The position numbers and the translations under genes are program-made. Shown one piece after another: positions 29,462 through 37,491 of a DNA stretch of 64,000 nt. A model generated the notes under the pieces. It was not told the origin of the DNA. It saw nothing but the letters and a program-made list of their open reading frames with translations, and did not search any database. Position 1 is the stretch's first letter. Each line of letters begins with the position of its first letter. The DNA comes from Hyphomonas neptunium ATCC 15444 (GTDB lineage: Bacteria > Pseudomonadota > Alphaproteobacteria > Caulobacterales > Hyphomonadaceae). The DNA is taken from positions 1,302,001-1,366,000 of the forward strand of contig NC_008358.1 in NCBI RefSeq assembly GCF_000013025.1. The letters are read 5' to 3'.

Positions 29462-30094
29462 TCAGGTGCGGAAGGAGCGGCGGCCGAAATAGGAGCTGCC
29501 AGCGGGCGGTGGGGGCGGGCTGGAGTCGGTGTCGGTGGTTTCTTTTTCGGCTTCGGGGCCGTCGGAGAGGGAGACGGAGGGGCGGGCCCAGGGGTCTTTT
29601 TTCTCTTCTGTTGTTTCTTCGGTTGCGTCTGCTTCAGCCTCTTCAGGCGCGGCCTCATTTTCCGCTGGAGGCGGCGGAACGTCGTGGGAGACGGGATCTG
29701 GAAGCGGCGGCGGGGGCGGCTCGATTTCCTGGCGCGGCTCGGGCAGCGGCTCGGGCAGCGTTACGGCGGAGAGCAGCTTGCGGGCGTGGGCGACGGCGGC
29801 GCTGGCGGTGGAGACTTCAAAGTCCGGCACGCGCTTGTCGAGGCGGCGGGCGAGCTGGCGGGCCTGGTGGTGGGTAAGGGATTTGAGCTGGGCGATGAAG
29901 ATTTCTTCGCCGACGGCGGCCTTGATGATTGCGAGGCTGTCGGGTGTCTGGCCCGCGGAGAGGAGCAGTTTCTTGACGATCATGCCGGCGGCGGCGGACC
30001 ATTCCTTGTCGGTGACCGCGCCCTCAAGCTGGGTTTGCAGGCCGAGAAGGGCGCGCAGGGCATCTGCGCCGGGGACGCCGCCGTCGGCGATCAT
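29462..30094 (-). CDS. Partner protein of the ParA-like ATPase: helical head, acidic/Pro-rich tail
   Basis: A 210-residue protein that I do not recognise. Residues about 1-115 look helical (GLQTQLEGAVTDKEWSAAAG, LTHHQARQLARRL). Residues about 116-200 are low-complexity Pro/Glu/Ala/Thr, and it ends in SSYFGRRSFRT, a compact basic/aromatic peptide. It has no DNA-binding domain of a known ParB. Its ATG overlaps the parA-like stop (ATGA), so the two are co-translated and probably interact. The head-tail-peptide layout suggests an adaptor linking the ATPase to another partner; this is inference. Confidence 0.7.
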   Translation of the reverse strand: MIADGGVPGADALRALLGLQTQLEGAVTDKEWSAAAGMIVKKLLLSAGQTPDSLAIIKAAVGEEIFIAQLKSLTHHQARQLARRLDKRVPDFEVSTASAAVAHARKLLSAVTLPEPLPEPRQEIEPPPPPLPDPVSHDVPPPPAENEAAPEEAEADATEETTEEKKDPWARPSVSLSDGPEAEKETTDTDSSPPPPPAGSSYFGRRSFRT

Positions 30095-30975
30095 GCAACC
30101 TTCTCCCGGACTTCGGCGAGGAGCTGCTCGATGATCTGGAGCGCTTCGCCCGACCATTTGGCCTGGAGGGTGGGGTCTGGACCCAGCTCGATGGGGTTAC
30201 TGGCGAAGCCCGGTTTCATCGGGATGACGGTCTTGAACATCGCGAATTCGGTCTCCGCTGCGCTTGACGCGTCCCGCATCGCGCCGAGCACGACCTGCTG
30301 ATGGGAGGAGCCATCATAGCGGGTGGCCAGGACGCAGGGGAGCGTTTCGATGTCCCGGTCTCGCAGATTCTTCATGATGTCGCCAGTGAAGAGGTCGAGC
30401 CCCAGCGTGGACATGAAATCCGGGATCGTGGGCACGATGATCAGGTGGCTGGCGGCGAGGACGGATTCGGTCATCACCGAGATGCCGGGCGGGCAATCGA
30501 AGAGGATGACATCGTATTGCGCCTTGAGGAGGTTGAGATCATCGCGCAGGCGGCGGCCGACCTGATTTTGCAGCGCCTCCATGGCGTAGCCCTTGGCGGT
30601 GAGCTCGAAGATCAGCTCGCGCTCGGTCTTGCGCAGGCGCGGCGAGGAGGGGATGAGGTCCAGCGGCAGGGGCTTGCCCTTGAAGCTGACATCGCTCGCA
30701 TCGGTGGTGATGAATTCACCCAGACGGCGCTGTTCGTTGGCGAAGAAATTCTCCAGCAGCCAGTCTGAAATGGTCATGTAATCGTTGATGGCCTGGAACA
30801 GGTGTTCATCGCCATTGTTGCCGAAGATCAGCAGCGAGGCGTTGGCCTGGGTGTCGAGGTCAATCACCAGCGTGCGCATGCCCGAAGCCGCGAAGGCTTC
30901 TGCGAGGCTGACGCAGGTGGTTGTTTTGCCGACACCGCCTTTGGAATTGGCGATCGATATGACGCGGGCAGACAT
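30091..30975 (-). CDS. Orphan ParA-family ATPase
   Basis: A 294-residue ParA/Soj-type ATPase. The deviant Walker A motif is SKGGVGKTTTC (residues 11-21), followed by Walker A' LVIDLDTQANAS and Walker B VILFDCPPG. It lacks the N-terminal HTH of plasmid P1-type ParA. The downstream partner is not ParB, and there are no parS-like repeats nearby, so it is probably not the chromosome-partition ParA; positioning of another cargo is more likely. The start at 30975 gives MSARVISIANSK; AGGAA lies about 14 bases upstream. It sits directly beside the GTA remnant. Confidence 0.85.
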   Translation of the reverse strand: MSARVISIANSKGGVGKTTTCVSLAEAFAASGMRTLVIDLDTQANASLLIFGNNGDEHLFQAINDYMTISDWLLENFFANEQRRLGEFITTDASDVSFKGKPLPLDLIPSSPRLRKTERELIFELTAKGYAMEALQNQVGRRLRDDLNLLKAQYDVILFDCPPGISVMTESVLAASHLIIVPTIPDFMSTLGLDLFTGDIMKNLRDRDIETLPCVLATRYDGSSHQQVVLGAMRDASSAAETEFAMFKTVIPMKPGFASNPIELGPDPTLQAKWSGEALQIIEQLLAEVREKVA

Positions 30976-31209
30976 TTTGCGATTCTGTTCCTGTCTTGGG
31001 CGGAGGTCCGGCTCTTGCCAGATTTGGGGGGGTAAGGCCACCCGTTATCCCCGGTTTTGAGCCGCGGGGCCGCATAAAAAAACGTCAATGATTCAGCGCG
31101 GCGGCGCCGGGCGCGGGGAATGTTTGTGCCTGCCAATCCTGCGGGAGTTGGGGGAAGTCCAGAATGAGCACTGTCGGAACACGCCCGGCAGCGACCAGGG
31201 AGCTGGACA

Positions 31210-31579
31210 TTGAACTGGAATTGGCCATTCGCAAAATCAAGGCAGGAGCTGAAATCGGCGCCGGATATGGCGTGGCCGCTGGTGGCGCTGAGCGAGCCGC
31301 TCGCGGCCAGCTGCGGCAGCCGCGAGGCGGGCGCGCTGACGCGGGACGGATACCTGAAGAACGCCGTGACGTATCGCTGTGTGCGCCTGATGAGCCAGCC
31401 GATGCCCGAAGCGGAAGGCGGGGTTCCTCGAAGCAGTGTATACGGATCTTCTTTTGACGGGGAACGCATTTGTGGAGACTGCGCGCTCGGGCGAACGGGA
31501 GGCACCACGGGCGCGGATCGCAGTGGCGGGTTTTCAGAGCACGGAAGAGAAGCCTGCATTGGCGGGGGTGGCATCATGA
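31210..31579 (+). pseudogene. Remnant of an HK97-family/GTA portal protein gene (g3-like)
   Basis: The first frame, TTG at 31210 with AGGGAG upstream, reads NWNWPFAKSRQELKSAPD and then LTRDGYLKNAVTYRCVRLM, the normal N-terminus of GTA/HK97 portal proteins. The next portal block appears about 30 bases later in another frame (from about 31412: GFLEAVYTDLLLTGNAFVE), so the roughly 35 residues between them are deleted with a frame change. After TARSGERE the frame runs on to a short tail (GFQSTEEKPALAGVAS) and stops at 31577-31579, overlapping the next ATG as intact portal genes do. Intact portals have about 400 residues, so a second, larger deletion removed most of the body. Confidence 0.85.
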
Positions 31580-31833
31580 GGAGCCAAGGGAAGGTGCCGA
31601 TCGCGCTGGTGCTGGCCGTTCTGCTGCAGGCGGCGGGCGTGATGTTCTGGGTCGGAGCGGCGGCGGAGCGGATCTCGGCGCTGGAGGCGAGCGCGGCGAT
31701 GGCGCGGCCCGTGGCCGAACGGCTGGCGCGGCTGGAAGGGGAGATGGTCGCTGTGCGCGCGCAGCTGGACCGGATTGAAGGACGGATGGAGCGGCGGCTG
31801 GAGCCACGAATAGAAGATGGCGGTGCGCGTTAA
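31576..31833 (+). CDS. Small GTA-cluster membrane protein (g3.5-like), apparently intact
   Basis: An 85-residue ORF with one N-terminal membrane helix (IALVLAVLLQAAGVMFWVG) and a C-terminal amphipathic coiled coil (RLARLEGEMVAVRAQLDRIE). Position and shape match the short gene between portal and prohead protease in Rhodobacter-type GTA clusters. Its ATG overlaps the stop of the portal remnant. It is the only member of the cluster here without visible damage, though it probably has no role without the rest. Confidence 0.55.
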   Translation: MRSQGKVPIALVLAVLLQAAGVMFWVGAAAERISALEASAAMARPVAERLARLEGEMVAVRAQLDRIEGRMERRLEPRIEDGGAR

Positions 31834-31837
31834 GCCG

Positions 31838-32202
31838 ATGTGGATTTAGGAGTATGCGACCCTGTTCGGCGTGGCGAATACGGGCGGCGCCAGTGTGCGG
31901 GCCGGGGCGTCTGTGCGCAGCCAGCGCCGGGCGGACGCGGGGCGATGCTAATGTTGAACAGCGACGGGGCGCGCGCAGGGCAGTGGACGCGAATGATGGA
32001 AGACAGGCGGGAATTGTATGTGTCCGGACTGGTGGAGGCGCGGGTGAAGCGGGGGATGAGGGGGATCTCTATCGGGTTTCGCCCGTCGCTGTGGCGGACG
32101 CGCGTGAGCGGCAGGCGGGAGCTGATCGAGCTGGAGCTGCTGGAAGTATCCCTCGTACCGGCACCGATGCTGATGGGCGCAAGATTTTCAGTTCAGGGAT
32201 GA
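31838..32202 (+). pseudogene. Remnant of the GTA/HK97 prohead protease gene (g4-like)
   Basis: Frame one starts ATG at 31838, reads three codons, meets TAG at codon 4, then continues EYATLFGVANTGG, the typical protease N-terminus. It later runs into a stop. The rest is in another frame: MLMLNSDGARAGQWTRMMED, LYVSGLVEA, GISIGFRPS (catalytic Ser region) and IELELLEVSLVPAPML, ending at 32202. Family members read NHD where this reads NSD, so the catalytic His appears lost. A short deletion follows LVEAR. One nonsense codon, one frameshift and a lost His make activity very unlikely. Confidence 0.85.
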
Positions 32203-32335
32203 AGCCTGGTTCAGGCGGCGTGAAGTCAAGGGTCACCTTAAGGCGTCGACATGACCAGGGAAACCAGGATGGCAAAGGCTGACATCGGCGAGATGCTGGC
32301 GGGGGAAAGTAGCGCTGCTGAAGACTGCGGCGGGG

Positions 32336-32741
32336 TAGGAACTGGTGCAGTTCCGGGAAGCTGAGCGGGTGAGAGCGGAGCGGTGGCGCCTTTCGGGCGG
32401 GCAAGGCGGGCGGGCAGCGCGGCGGGTGCCGCTGGACGACGCGCTGGTCAAGCGAAGGTGTCGGGGATGGAGACGGGGCTGGCATGGCGGCCGGCGAGGC
32501 TGGATGCGCCGGAGGGCAGCGTGCACCGGGCCAGGCGGGGGCGCCGATGTGCCCGACCCTGTGCGCGGTAGGCTATGCCGTGGAGGCGGACTTCGGGGCG
32601 GGGTCTGGCGGGCGGGCGGTAACGGCGCCGGGCGAGGCAGCGTGGCCGGAGGGGGCGCTGGCTGTAAGAGTTGCCGAGATCGGGACAGACGGACGCATCG
32701 GGGAATGGCTTTCAATCCCGGCCGGTTCGCCTTACCTGTAA
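32336..32741 (+). pseudogene. C-terminal remnant of the large GTA tail/host-specificity protein gene (g15-like)
   Basis: Three fragments in three frames read in order like the end of the roughly 1300-residue GTA TIM-barrel/host-specificity protein. They are VQFREAERVRAERWRLSG (from 32345), GLAWRPARLDAPEGSVHRA (about 32475-32530), and AVGYAVEADFGAG through LAVRVAEIGTDGRIGEWLS, which ends at the TAA at 32741. The first block is the most diagnostic, since RWRLSGLLRGQ-type sequence is a hallmark near this protein's end. It directly follows the protease remnant, so the genes for capsid, tail tube, tape measure and the rest have been deleted. The middle block's assignment is less sure. Confidence 0.7.
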
Positions 32742-32779
32742 ATCCAACAGTTCTCGGCGATCCCGGAAGGAGCCCCAGC

Positions 32780-33637
32780 TTGGCGCTCGACCCCTATAAC
32801 GTCCTCGGCGTGCCCCGCACGGCCACCGAGGCGGAAATCAAGAAAGCCTACCGCGCCAAAGCCAAGGCGCTGCACCCTGACCTGCACCCGAATGACGAGA
32901 AGAAGTCTGACGAGTTCAAGCGGGTGTCGGCGGCGTTTGAAATCCTCGGTGACGCGGAGAAGAAGGCGAAGTTTGACCGGGGCGAAATCGACGGGGATGG
33001 CAATCCGCGCGGCTTTCCCGGTGGCGGAGGACCCGGCGATGGCTATCGCTGGGATACGCGCGGCGGCGGCGCGGCGCAGGGCGATCCGTTTGAGGATATT
33101 CTTTCCGGCATGTTTGGTGGCGGCGGGCGGCGGCGCAATCCCGGCCCGATGAAGGGGCGCGACGTGCGCTACCGCGTTGAGATCAGTTTCGAGGATGCCG
33201 TGACCGGCGCCCGGCGGCGGATGACGATGGCGGATGGCAGCGCGCTGGACGTGAACATTCCGGCGGGCATCACAAGCGGGCAAGTGCTGAGGCTGAAAAG
33301 CCAGGGGCAGCCTTCGCCGACCAGCGGCCCGCCGGGCGACGCGCTGCTGGAAGTGGAGGTGGCCGCCAGCCCGATCTGGACGCGTGAGGGCAATCATCTG
33401 CGCATGAGCGTGCCGATCGACCTGAAGAAGGCGGTGCTGGGCGGGAATGTGGATGTGAAGACGCCTTCGGGTACGGTGTCGCTGAAGGTGCCGCCGGGAT
33501 CGAATACGGGCGCGCAGCTGCGCCTGAAGGGCAAAGGCGTGCAGGCGAGCCCGCCGGGCGATCTTTATGTGCGCCTGGAGATCATGCTGGCCGACCCCAA
33601 GGATGAGGGGTTGCGGCGCTGGGCGGAAAAATCCTGA
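32780..33637 (+). CDS. DnaJ-family (CbpA-like) J-domain protein
   Basis: A 285-residue co-chaperone. The J domain at the N-terminus has LDPYNVLGVPRTATEAEIKK and the catalytic HPD (LHPDLHPND), then a Gly/Phe-rich linker (GFPGGGGPGDGY), then two beta-rich C-terminal substrate domains (ISFEDAVTGARRRMTM, VPPGSNTGAQLRLKGKGV). There is no zinc-finger domain, so it is CbpA-type, stimulating DnaK. The TTG at 32780 with GGAAGGAG about 9 bases upstream is the likely start; the frame runs far upstream only because the decayed GTA DNA is open there. Confidence 0.88.
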   Translation: MALDPYNVLGVPRTATEAEIKKAYRAKAKALHPDLHPNDEKKSDEFKRVSAAFEILGDAEKKAKFDRGEIDGDGNPRGFPGGGGPGDGYRWDTRGGGAAQGDPFEDILSGMFGGGGRRRNPGPMKGRDVRYRVEISFEDAVTGARRRMTMADGSALDVNIPAGITSGQVLRLKSQGQPSPTSGPPGDALLEVEVAASPIWTREGNHLRMSVPIDLKKAVLGGNVDVKTPSGTVSLKVPPGSNTGAQLRLKGKGVQASPPGDLYVRLEIMLADPKDEGLRRWAEKS

Positions 33638-33737
33638 CGGGTTTTCCCTAAACATCGGCGCTGTTCCGTGATAGGATCATAGACCTTCAGATAAGAGCCT
33701 ATCCCGCCTGAGGACGGCCCGGTGAAGGGGACACATT

Positions 33738-35462
33738 ATGAAAACGAGATACCTGCTCGCATCGGCCAGCGTGTTTGCGCTGGGCGGATGCCAGACGATT
33801 CATGACTGGTTCAATCCGAAAACGGAAGAGAGCGCGCTGGCCACGCCTGTGGAGGCGGAGGCGGAAGAGGTGGACCTTGCCACCCGCGCCGGAGCGCCGC
33901 TGTTTGACGGGATGGGCGACTTCCATCGCCCGATCACGACCGCCAGCCCGGATGCCCAGAAATACTTCGACCAGGGGATGGTCTTGTCCTTCGGGTTCAA
34001 CCATGCCGAAAGCATCCGCTCTTTCCGGGCGGCGCAGAAACTCGATCCTGACTGTGCCATGTGCTATTGGGGCGAGGCGCTGGCGACAGGCCCGAACATC
34101 AATGTGACCAGCAACGGCAAGGCCGTCATGTCGATGGCAGACCGTGAGGCCGCCTATACTGCCGTGCAGAAGGCGATGGCATTGCGGCACACGGCGAGCC
34201 CGGCTGAGCAGGCGCTGATCGAGGCGCTCGCGACCCGTTACAGCGCGGATTTCGAAGCAGACCGCGAACCCCAGGATATTGCCTGGGCGCAGGCGATGGC
34301 GGCGTATGTGGCAGCCCATCCGGAGGATGATGACGCCGCCGCGATCTATGCCGAGGCCTGGATGAACACCATGCCCTGGGACTACTGGTCTGCCGATGGC
34401 GCGCCCAAGCCCGATACGGTCAAGGTAATCGAGACGCTCGAGACAACGATTGCGCGCGCGCCGGATCATCCGCTGGCGTTGCATCTCTATATCCATGCCG
34501 TCGAGGCCTCGGATGATCCGGGCCGGGCGGAAGCGGCGGCTGACCGGCTGATCAAGCTGGTGCCGGGATCAGGCCATCTGGTGCATATGCCCGCGCATAT
34601 CTTCTGGCGCGTTGGCCGGTATGATGATGCGGCGGCGGCCAATATCCTGGCGGCGAAGGTGGACGAGGACTACATCGCCCAGTGCAATGCGCAGGGCTTC
34701 TATCCGGCGCTGTATTATCCGCACAATATTCACTTCCTGTGGGCGGCGGCGAGCATGTCCGGCCAGAGCGCCGTGGCGCTGGAAGCGGCGCAGAAGGTGG
34801 CGGACAATGTCCGTATGGAGCAGGTGGAGGCGTTTCCAACTGTCGAGTTCTTCAGAACCATTCCGTTGCTGGCCCATGTTCAGTTCGGCAAATGGGAGGA
34901 AATCCTGGCAATCGAGGCTCCGCCCACGGACCGGGATTATTCCAAAGGCATCTGGCATTATGCCCGCGGGGCAGCCCTGGCACGCACGGGCGAAGCCGAC
35001 GCCGCGAAGGCCGAGGAAGCTGCGTTGGCGAGCCTCAAGGACACGGTCCAGATACAGTTTCTTGTGACGAACGACTATCCGGCCAGCCTGCTGCTGAACA
35101 TTGCCGATGAATTGCTACTGGGAGAAATCGCACAGGCTGAAGGAAACTCGGCGGAAGCCGTGGCCAGGTTTGAGCAGGCCGTCGCCCTGCAGGACCAGCT
35201 GCCGTATACGGAGCCACCCTTTTGGTACTACCCGACGCGGCAGTCGCTCGGCGAAGCGCTGATCGACGCGGAGCGGTATGCCGAGGCCGAAGCGGTCTAC
35301 CGGCGCGACCTTGAGGACCATCCGCATAATGGCTGGTCGATGGCGGGCCTGATCGGCGCGCTGGAGGCGCAGGGAAAAACCGAGGAGGCCGGCCATCTCA
35401 GCCATCATTTCGAGAAGGCCTGGGCCAAAGCGGATGTGGAGCTGAGCGGGTCGCGGCTTTAA
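33738..35462 (+). CDS. TPR-repeat lipoprotein
   Basis: A 574-residue protein with a lipoprotein signal ending LGGC (Cys18). The body consists of helical TPR-like repeats, including SPDAQKYFDQGMVLSFGFNH, CAMCYWGEALATGPNIN, HLVHMPAHIFWRVGRYDDAA and late TPRs (ERYAEAEAVYRRDLEDHPHN). The HMPAHIFWRVGRY block recurs in a family of tetratricopeptide proteins of unknown function. It is probably anchored in the outer membrane facing the periplasm. GAAGGGG precedes the ATG. Confidence 0.82.
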   Translation: MKTRYLLASASVFALGGCQTIHDWFNPKTEESALATPVEAEAEEVDLATRAGAPLFDGMGDFHRPITTASPDAQKYFDQGMVLSFGFNHAESIRSFRAAQKLDPDCAMCYWGEALATGPNINVTSNGKAVMSMADREAAYTAVQKAMALRHTASPAEQALIEALATRYSADFEADREPQDIAWAQAMAAYVAAHPEDDDAAAIYAEAWMNTMPWDYWSADGAPKPDTVKVIETLETTIARAPDHPLALHLYIHAVEASDDPGRAEAAADRLIKLVPGSGHLVHMPAHIFWRVGRYDDAAAANILAAKVDEDYIAQCNAQGFYPALYYPHNIHFLWAAASMSGQSAVALEAAQKVADNVRMEQVEAFPTVEFFRTIPLLAHVQFGKWEEILAIEAPPTDRDYSKGIWHYARGAALARTGEADAAKAEEAALASLKDTVQIQFLVTNDYPASLLLNIADELLLGEIAQAEGNSAEAVARFEQAVALQDQLPYTEPPFWYYPTRQSLGEALIDAERYAEAEAVYRRDLEDHPHNGWSMAGLIGALEAQGKTEEAGHLSHHFEKAWAKADVELSGSRL

Positions 35463-35486
35463 GGGCCCTGTCCTGACTGTCCGGGC

Positions 35487-36191
35487 CTAGAATTCGATCG
35501 TGTTGGCCATCTGCGCTGCCTGCGCGCGGAGGGTGTCCATTCTTTCGGGCGCTTCGACGCCGAAGAAGGCTTCGCCGACGCGGTCGATGTGGGGCATCAG
35601 GTGGGCGCCGCCGGTTTCACCTTCCGGGATGGGCGCGTCACGGATGGCGATGTGCAGTTCGTTGGCCATGTGGAGCGGGATGAGCGCGGCCAGGAGGATC
35701 TGTTCGCGTTTTTGCGTCGTCCACTGATCTTTCAGGGCGATCAGCTCCTCGTCCCAGTAGCGGTCGTCTGGCACCGCCATCATCGGCTCGTAGACGGTGT
35801 CGAAGTAATATTCGCTGAGACCGGCGAGCTGGGGATCTGCGGGGCGGCCGGTGATGGCAGTGCAGATTTTCTCGAACGGATTGTCCTTCTGCGGGCCGAG
35901 ATTCCAGACGATATTGTAGGCGGTGATGAAGGCGGTGCGCCAGACATGCTCGTCTTCAAGCTGATCGGCGGTCATGTCGTCGATATACATGTCGCGGTCA
36001 AAATTCATCGCGCGGGCGGAGATGGCGGCCAGCGTGGCCGCCTGGACGGCGAGGGGATCACCCCGCCCTGATTCGGGGCGAGGGGCGGGTTTCGCGGTGT
36101 CCTTGTCGCCAAAAATAGCCCCGATGAGCCACAGAACAACCAATACGCCAACGGCGATCAGCGCCCAAGTCTGCCAGCTGGAAAAGTCCAT
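35487..36191 (-). CDS. Membrane-anchored protein of unknown function
   Basis: A 234-residue protein with one N-terminal membrane helix (TWALIAVGVLVVLWLIGAIFG), a charged linker, and an acidic cytoplasmic or periplasmic domain rich in Trp and Tyr (AFITAYNIVWNLG, YYFDTVYEPMMAVPDDRYW). I do not recognise a family. The start at 36191 has GAAAGGGGA upstream; the open frame extends to 36275. It is convergent with the TPR lipoprotein. Confidence 0.65.
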   Translation of the reverse strand: MDFSSWQTWALIAVGVLVVLWLIGAIFGDKDTAKPAPRPESGRGDPLAVQAATLAAISARAMNFDRDMYIDDMTADQLEDEHVWRTAFITAYNIVWNLGPQKDNPFEKICTAITGRPADPQLAGLSEYYFDTVYEPMMAVPDDRYWDEELIALKDQWTTQKREQILLAALIPLHMANELHIAIRDAPIPEGETGGAHLMPHIDRVGEAFFGVEAPERMDTLRAQAAQMANTIEF

Positions 36192-36425
36192 GCCCCGTGT
36201 TCCCCTTTCAAGCGTCTCCTGTTGAAACCCCTGGAAGAGTTGGCCAATAGGATTAACATATTCTTTTCCCAACAAGGCGTTAGGCGTTTTGTTGGGCGGG
36301 GTAAGCGGGCGGATTTTATGATGGTGTCGACCAATTCATGGGCGAAGGCGGCGATCTGCAACCTGAACAGGCTGGCGTTGCAGCGTTCACTTACTATTCA
36401 GCGCTCCAAACCTATACGGAGCACC

Positions 36426-36752
36426 ATGAAACGCATTCTGGTTCTTCTCGCCTTTACGGCCCTCACTTCCGCCCCCGCTGCGCTGGCGCAGCAGGGTGGC
36501 AATCCGTGGGCTAACCAGTTCTCGCCGGGCCAGGCCCGCGAGGCCGTGCGCGAGGGCAAGACTGTTCCGCTGAGCAAGGTGTTCAAACAGCTGGAGCGCG
36601 AATATGGCGGTTATCAGCTCGGCGCGGAACTATACTCCCGCGATGATGGTTCTACATTCTATGAAATCGACTGGATGACGGAAGACGGCCGCAAGGCCCA
36701 TTTCACCGTCGACGCGCAGAGCGGATCGGTGATGAACCGCCGCGGCGGTTAA
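36426..36752 (+). CDS. Exported PepSY-domain protein
   Basis: A 108-residue protein with a signal peptide (cleavage near ALAQ), a linker and one PepSY-like domain (LSKVFKQLEREYGGYQLGAE, FYEIDWMTEDGRKAHFTVDA, ending QSGSVMNRRGG). It lies 30 bases upstream of an OmpR-type regulator and a histidine kinase, an arrangement common in alphaproteobacteria where a PepSY protein accompanies a PhoPQ-like system. The signal it modulates is unknown. Confidence 0.8.
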   Translation: MKRILVLLAFTALTSAPAALAQQGGNPWANQFSPGQAREAVREGKTVPLSKVFKQLEREYGGYQLGAELYSRDDGSTFYEIDWMTEDGRKAHFTVDAQSGSVMNRRGG

Positions 36753-36782
36753 GTCGTCTGAAGCGTTTATTGGAGAAGAGAC

Positions 36783-37466
36783 ATGCGTATCCTGGTTGTT
36801 GAAGACGATGCAGACCTCCGCCGGCAGCTGGCCGATGTGCTGTCGCAGTCTGGCTACGCCGTAGACCTGGCCGCCGACGGCGAGGATGGGCAATTCCTCG
36901 GCGAGACCGAGCCTTATGACGCTGTTGTGCTGGACCTTGGCCTGCCCAAGATCGACGGGGTGAGCGTGCTGAAAAGCTGGCGCAAGGAGGGCAAGACCTT
37001 TCCGGTGCTGATCCTCACGGCCCGCGATCAGTGGAGCGAGAAGGTGTCGGGCTTCGATGCCGGGGCCGATGATTACCTCACGAAGCCTTTCATCACCGAA
37101 GAGCTGCTGGCGCGGTTGCGGGCGCTGCTGCGCCGGGCGGCGGGGCATTCGGCGGCGACGATCGAGTGCGGCAAGCTGATGGTGGATACCCGCGCGGCGC
37201 GCGCGACGGTGAATGGCGAACCGATCAAGCTGACGGCGCATGAATACCGTGTTCTTTCCTACCTGATGCATCATCAGGGCCGGGTGGTGCCGCGCACGGA
37301 GCTGGTCGAGCATATTTACGATCAGGATTTCGACCGCGATTCCAACACGATTGAGGTGTTCATCGGGCGCCTGCGGCGTAAGATCGGCCAGGACCGTATC
37401 CAGACCGAACGCGGCCTTGGCTATCGCCTGATCGTGCCAGAGGACGAAGCGCGCGTTGCGGGCTGA
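36783..37466 (+). CDS. OmpR/PhoP-family response regulator
   Basis: A 227-residue regulator. The receiver domain has acidic pocket EDD (residues 7-9), phospho-Asp51 in VVLDLGLPKIDG and Lys in YLTKPF. The C-terminal winged helix has LTAHEYRVLSYLMHHQGRVV and SNTIEVFIGRLRRKI. An AGAAGAGAC site precedes the ATG. It is in an operon with the PepSY gene before it and the histidine kinase after it. Confidence 0.92.
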   Translation: MRILVVEDDADLRRQLADVLSQSGYAVDLAADGEDGQFLGETEPYDAVVLDLGLPKIDGVSVLKSWRKEGKTFPVLILTARDQWSEKVSGFDAGADDYLTKPFITEELLARLRALLRRAAGHSAATIECGKLMVDTRAARATVNGEPIKLTAHEYRVLSYLMHHQGRVVPRTELVEHIYDQDFDRDSNTIEVFIGRLRRKIGQDRIQTERGLGYRLIVPEDEARVAG

Positions 37467-37491
37467 TACCGAACGCGGCTAGATCGCCTCC

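Noticed and set aside
30091-30975. Chromosome-partition ParA
   Set aside because: No ParB, parS sites or gid/rnpA-type neighbourhood; the partner is unrelated.
31164-31457. ORF overlapping the portal remnant in another frame
   Set aside because: Its sequence is Arg/Gly-rich shadow of the portal frame with no family resemblance.
32345-32779. Long open frame fused in front of the DnaJ-family protein
   Set aside because: The upstream part lies in decayed GTA DNA and reads low-complexity Arg/Gly; the J domain starts right after a good ribosome site and TTG at 32780.
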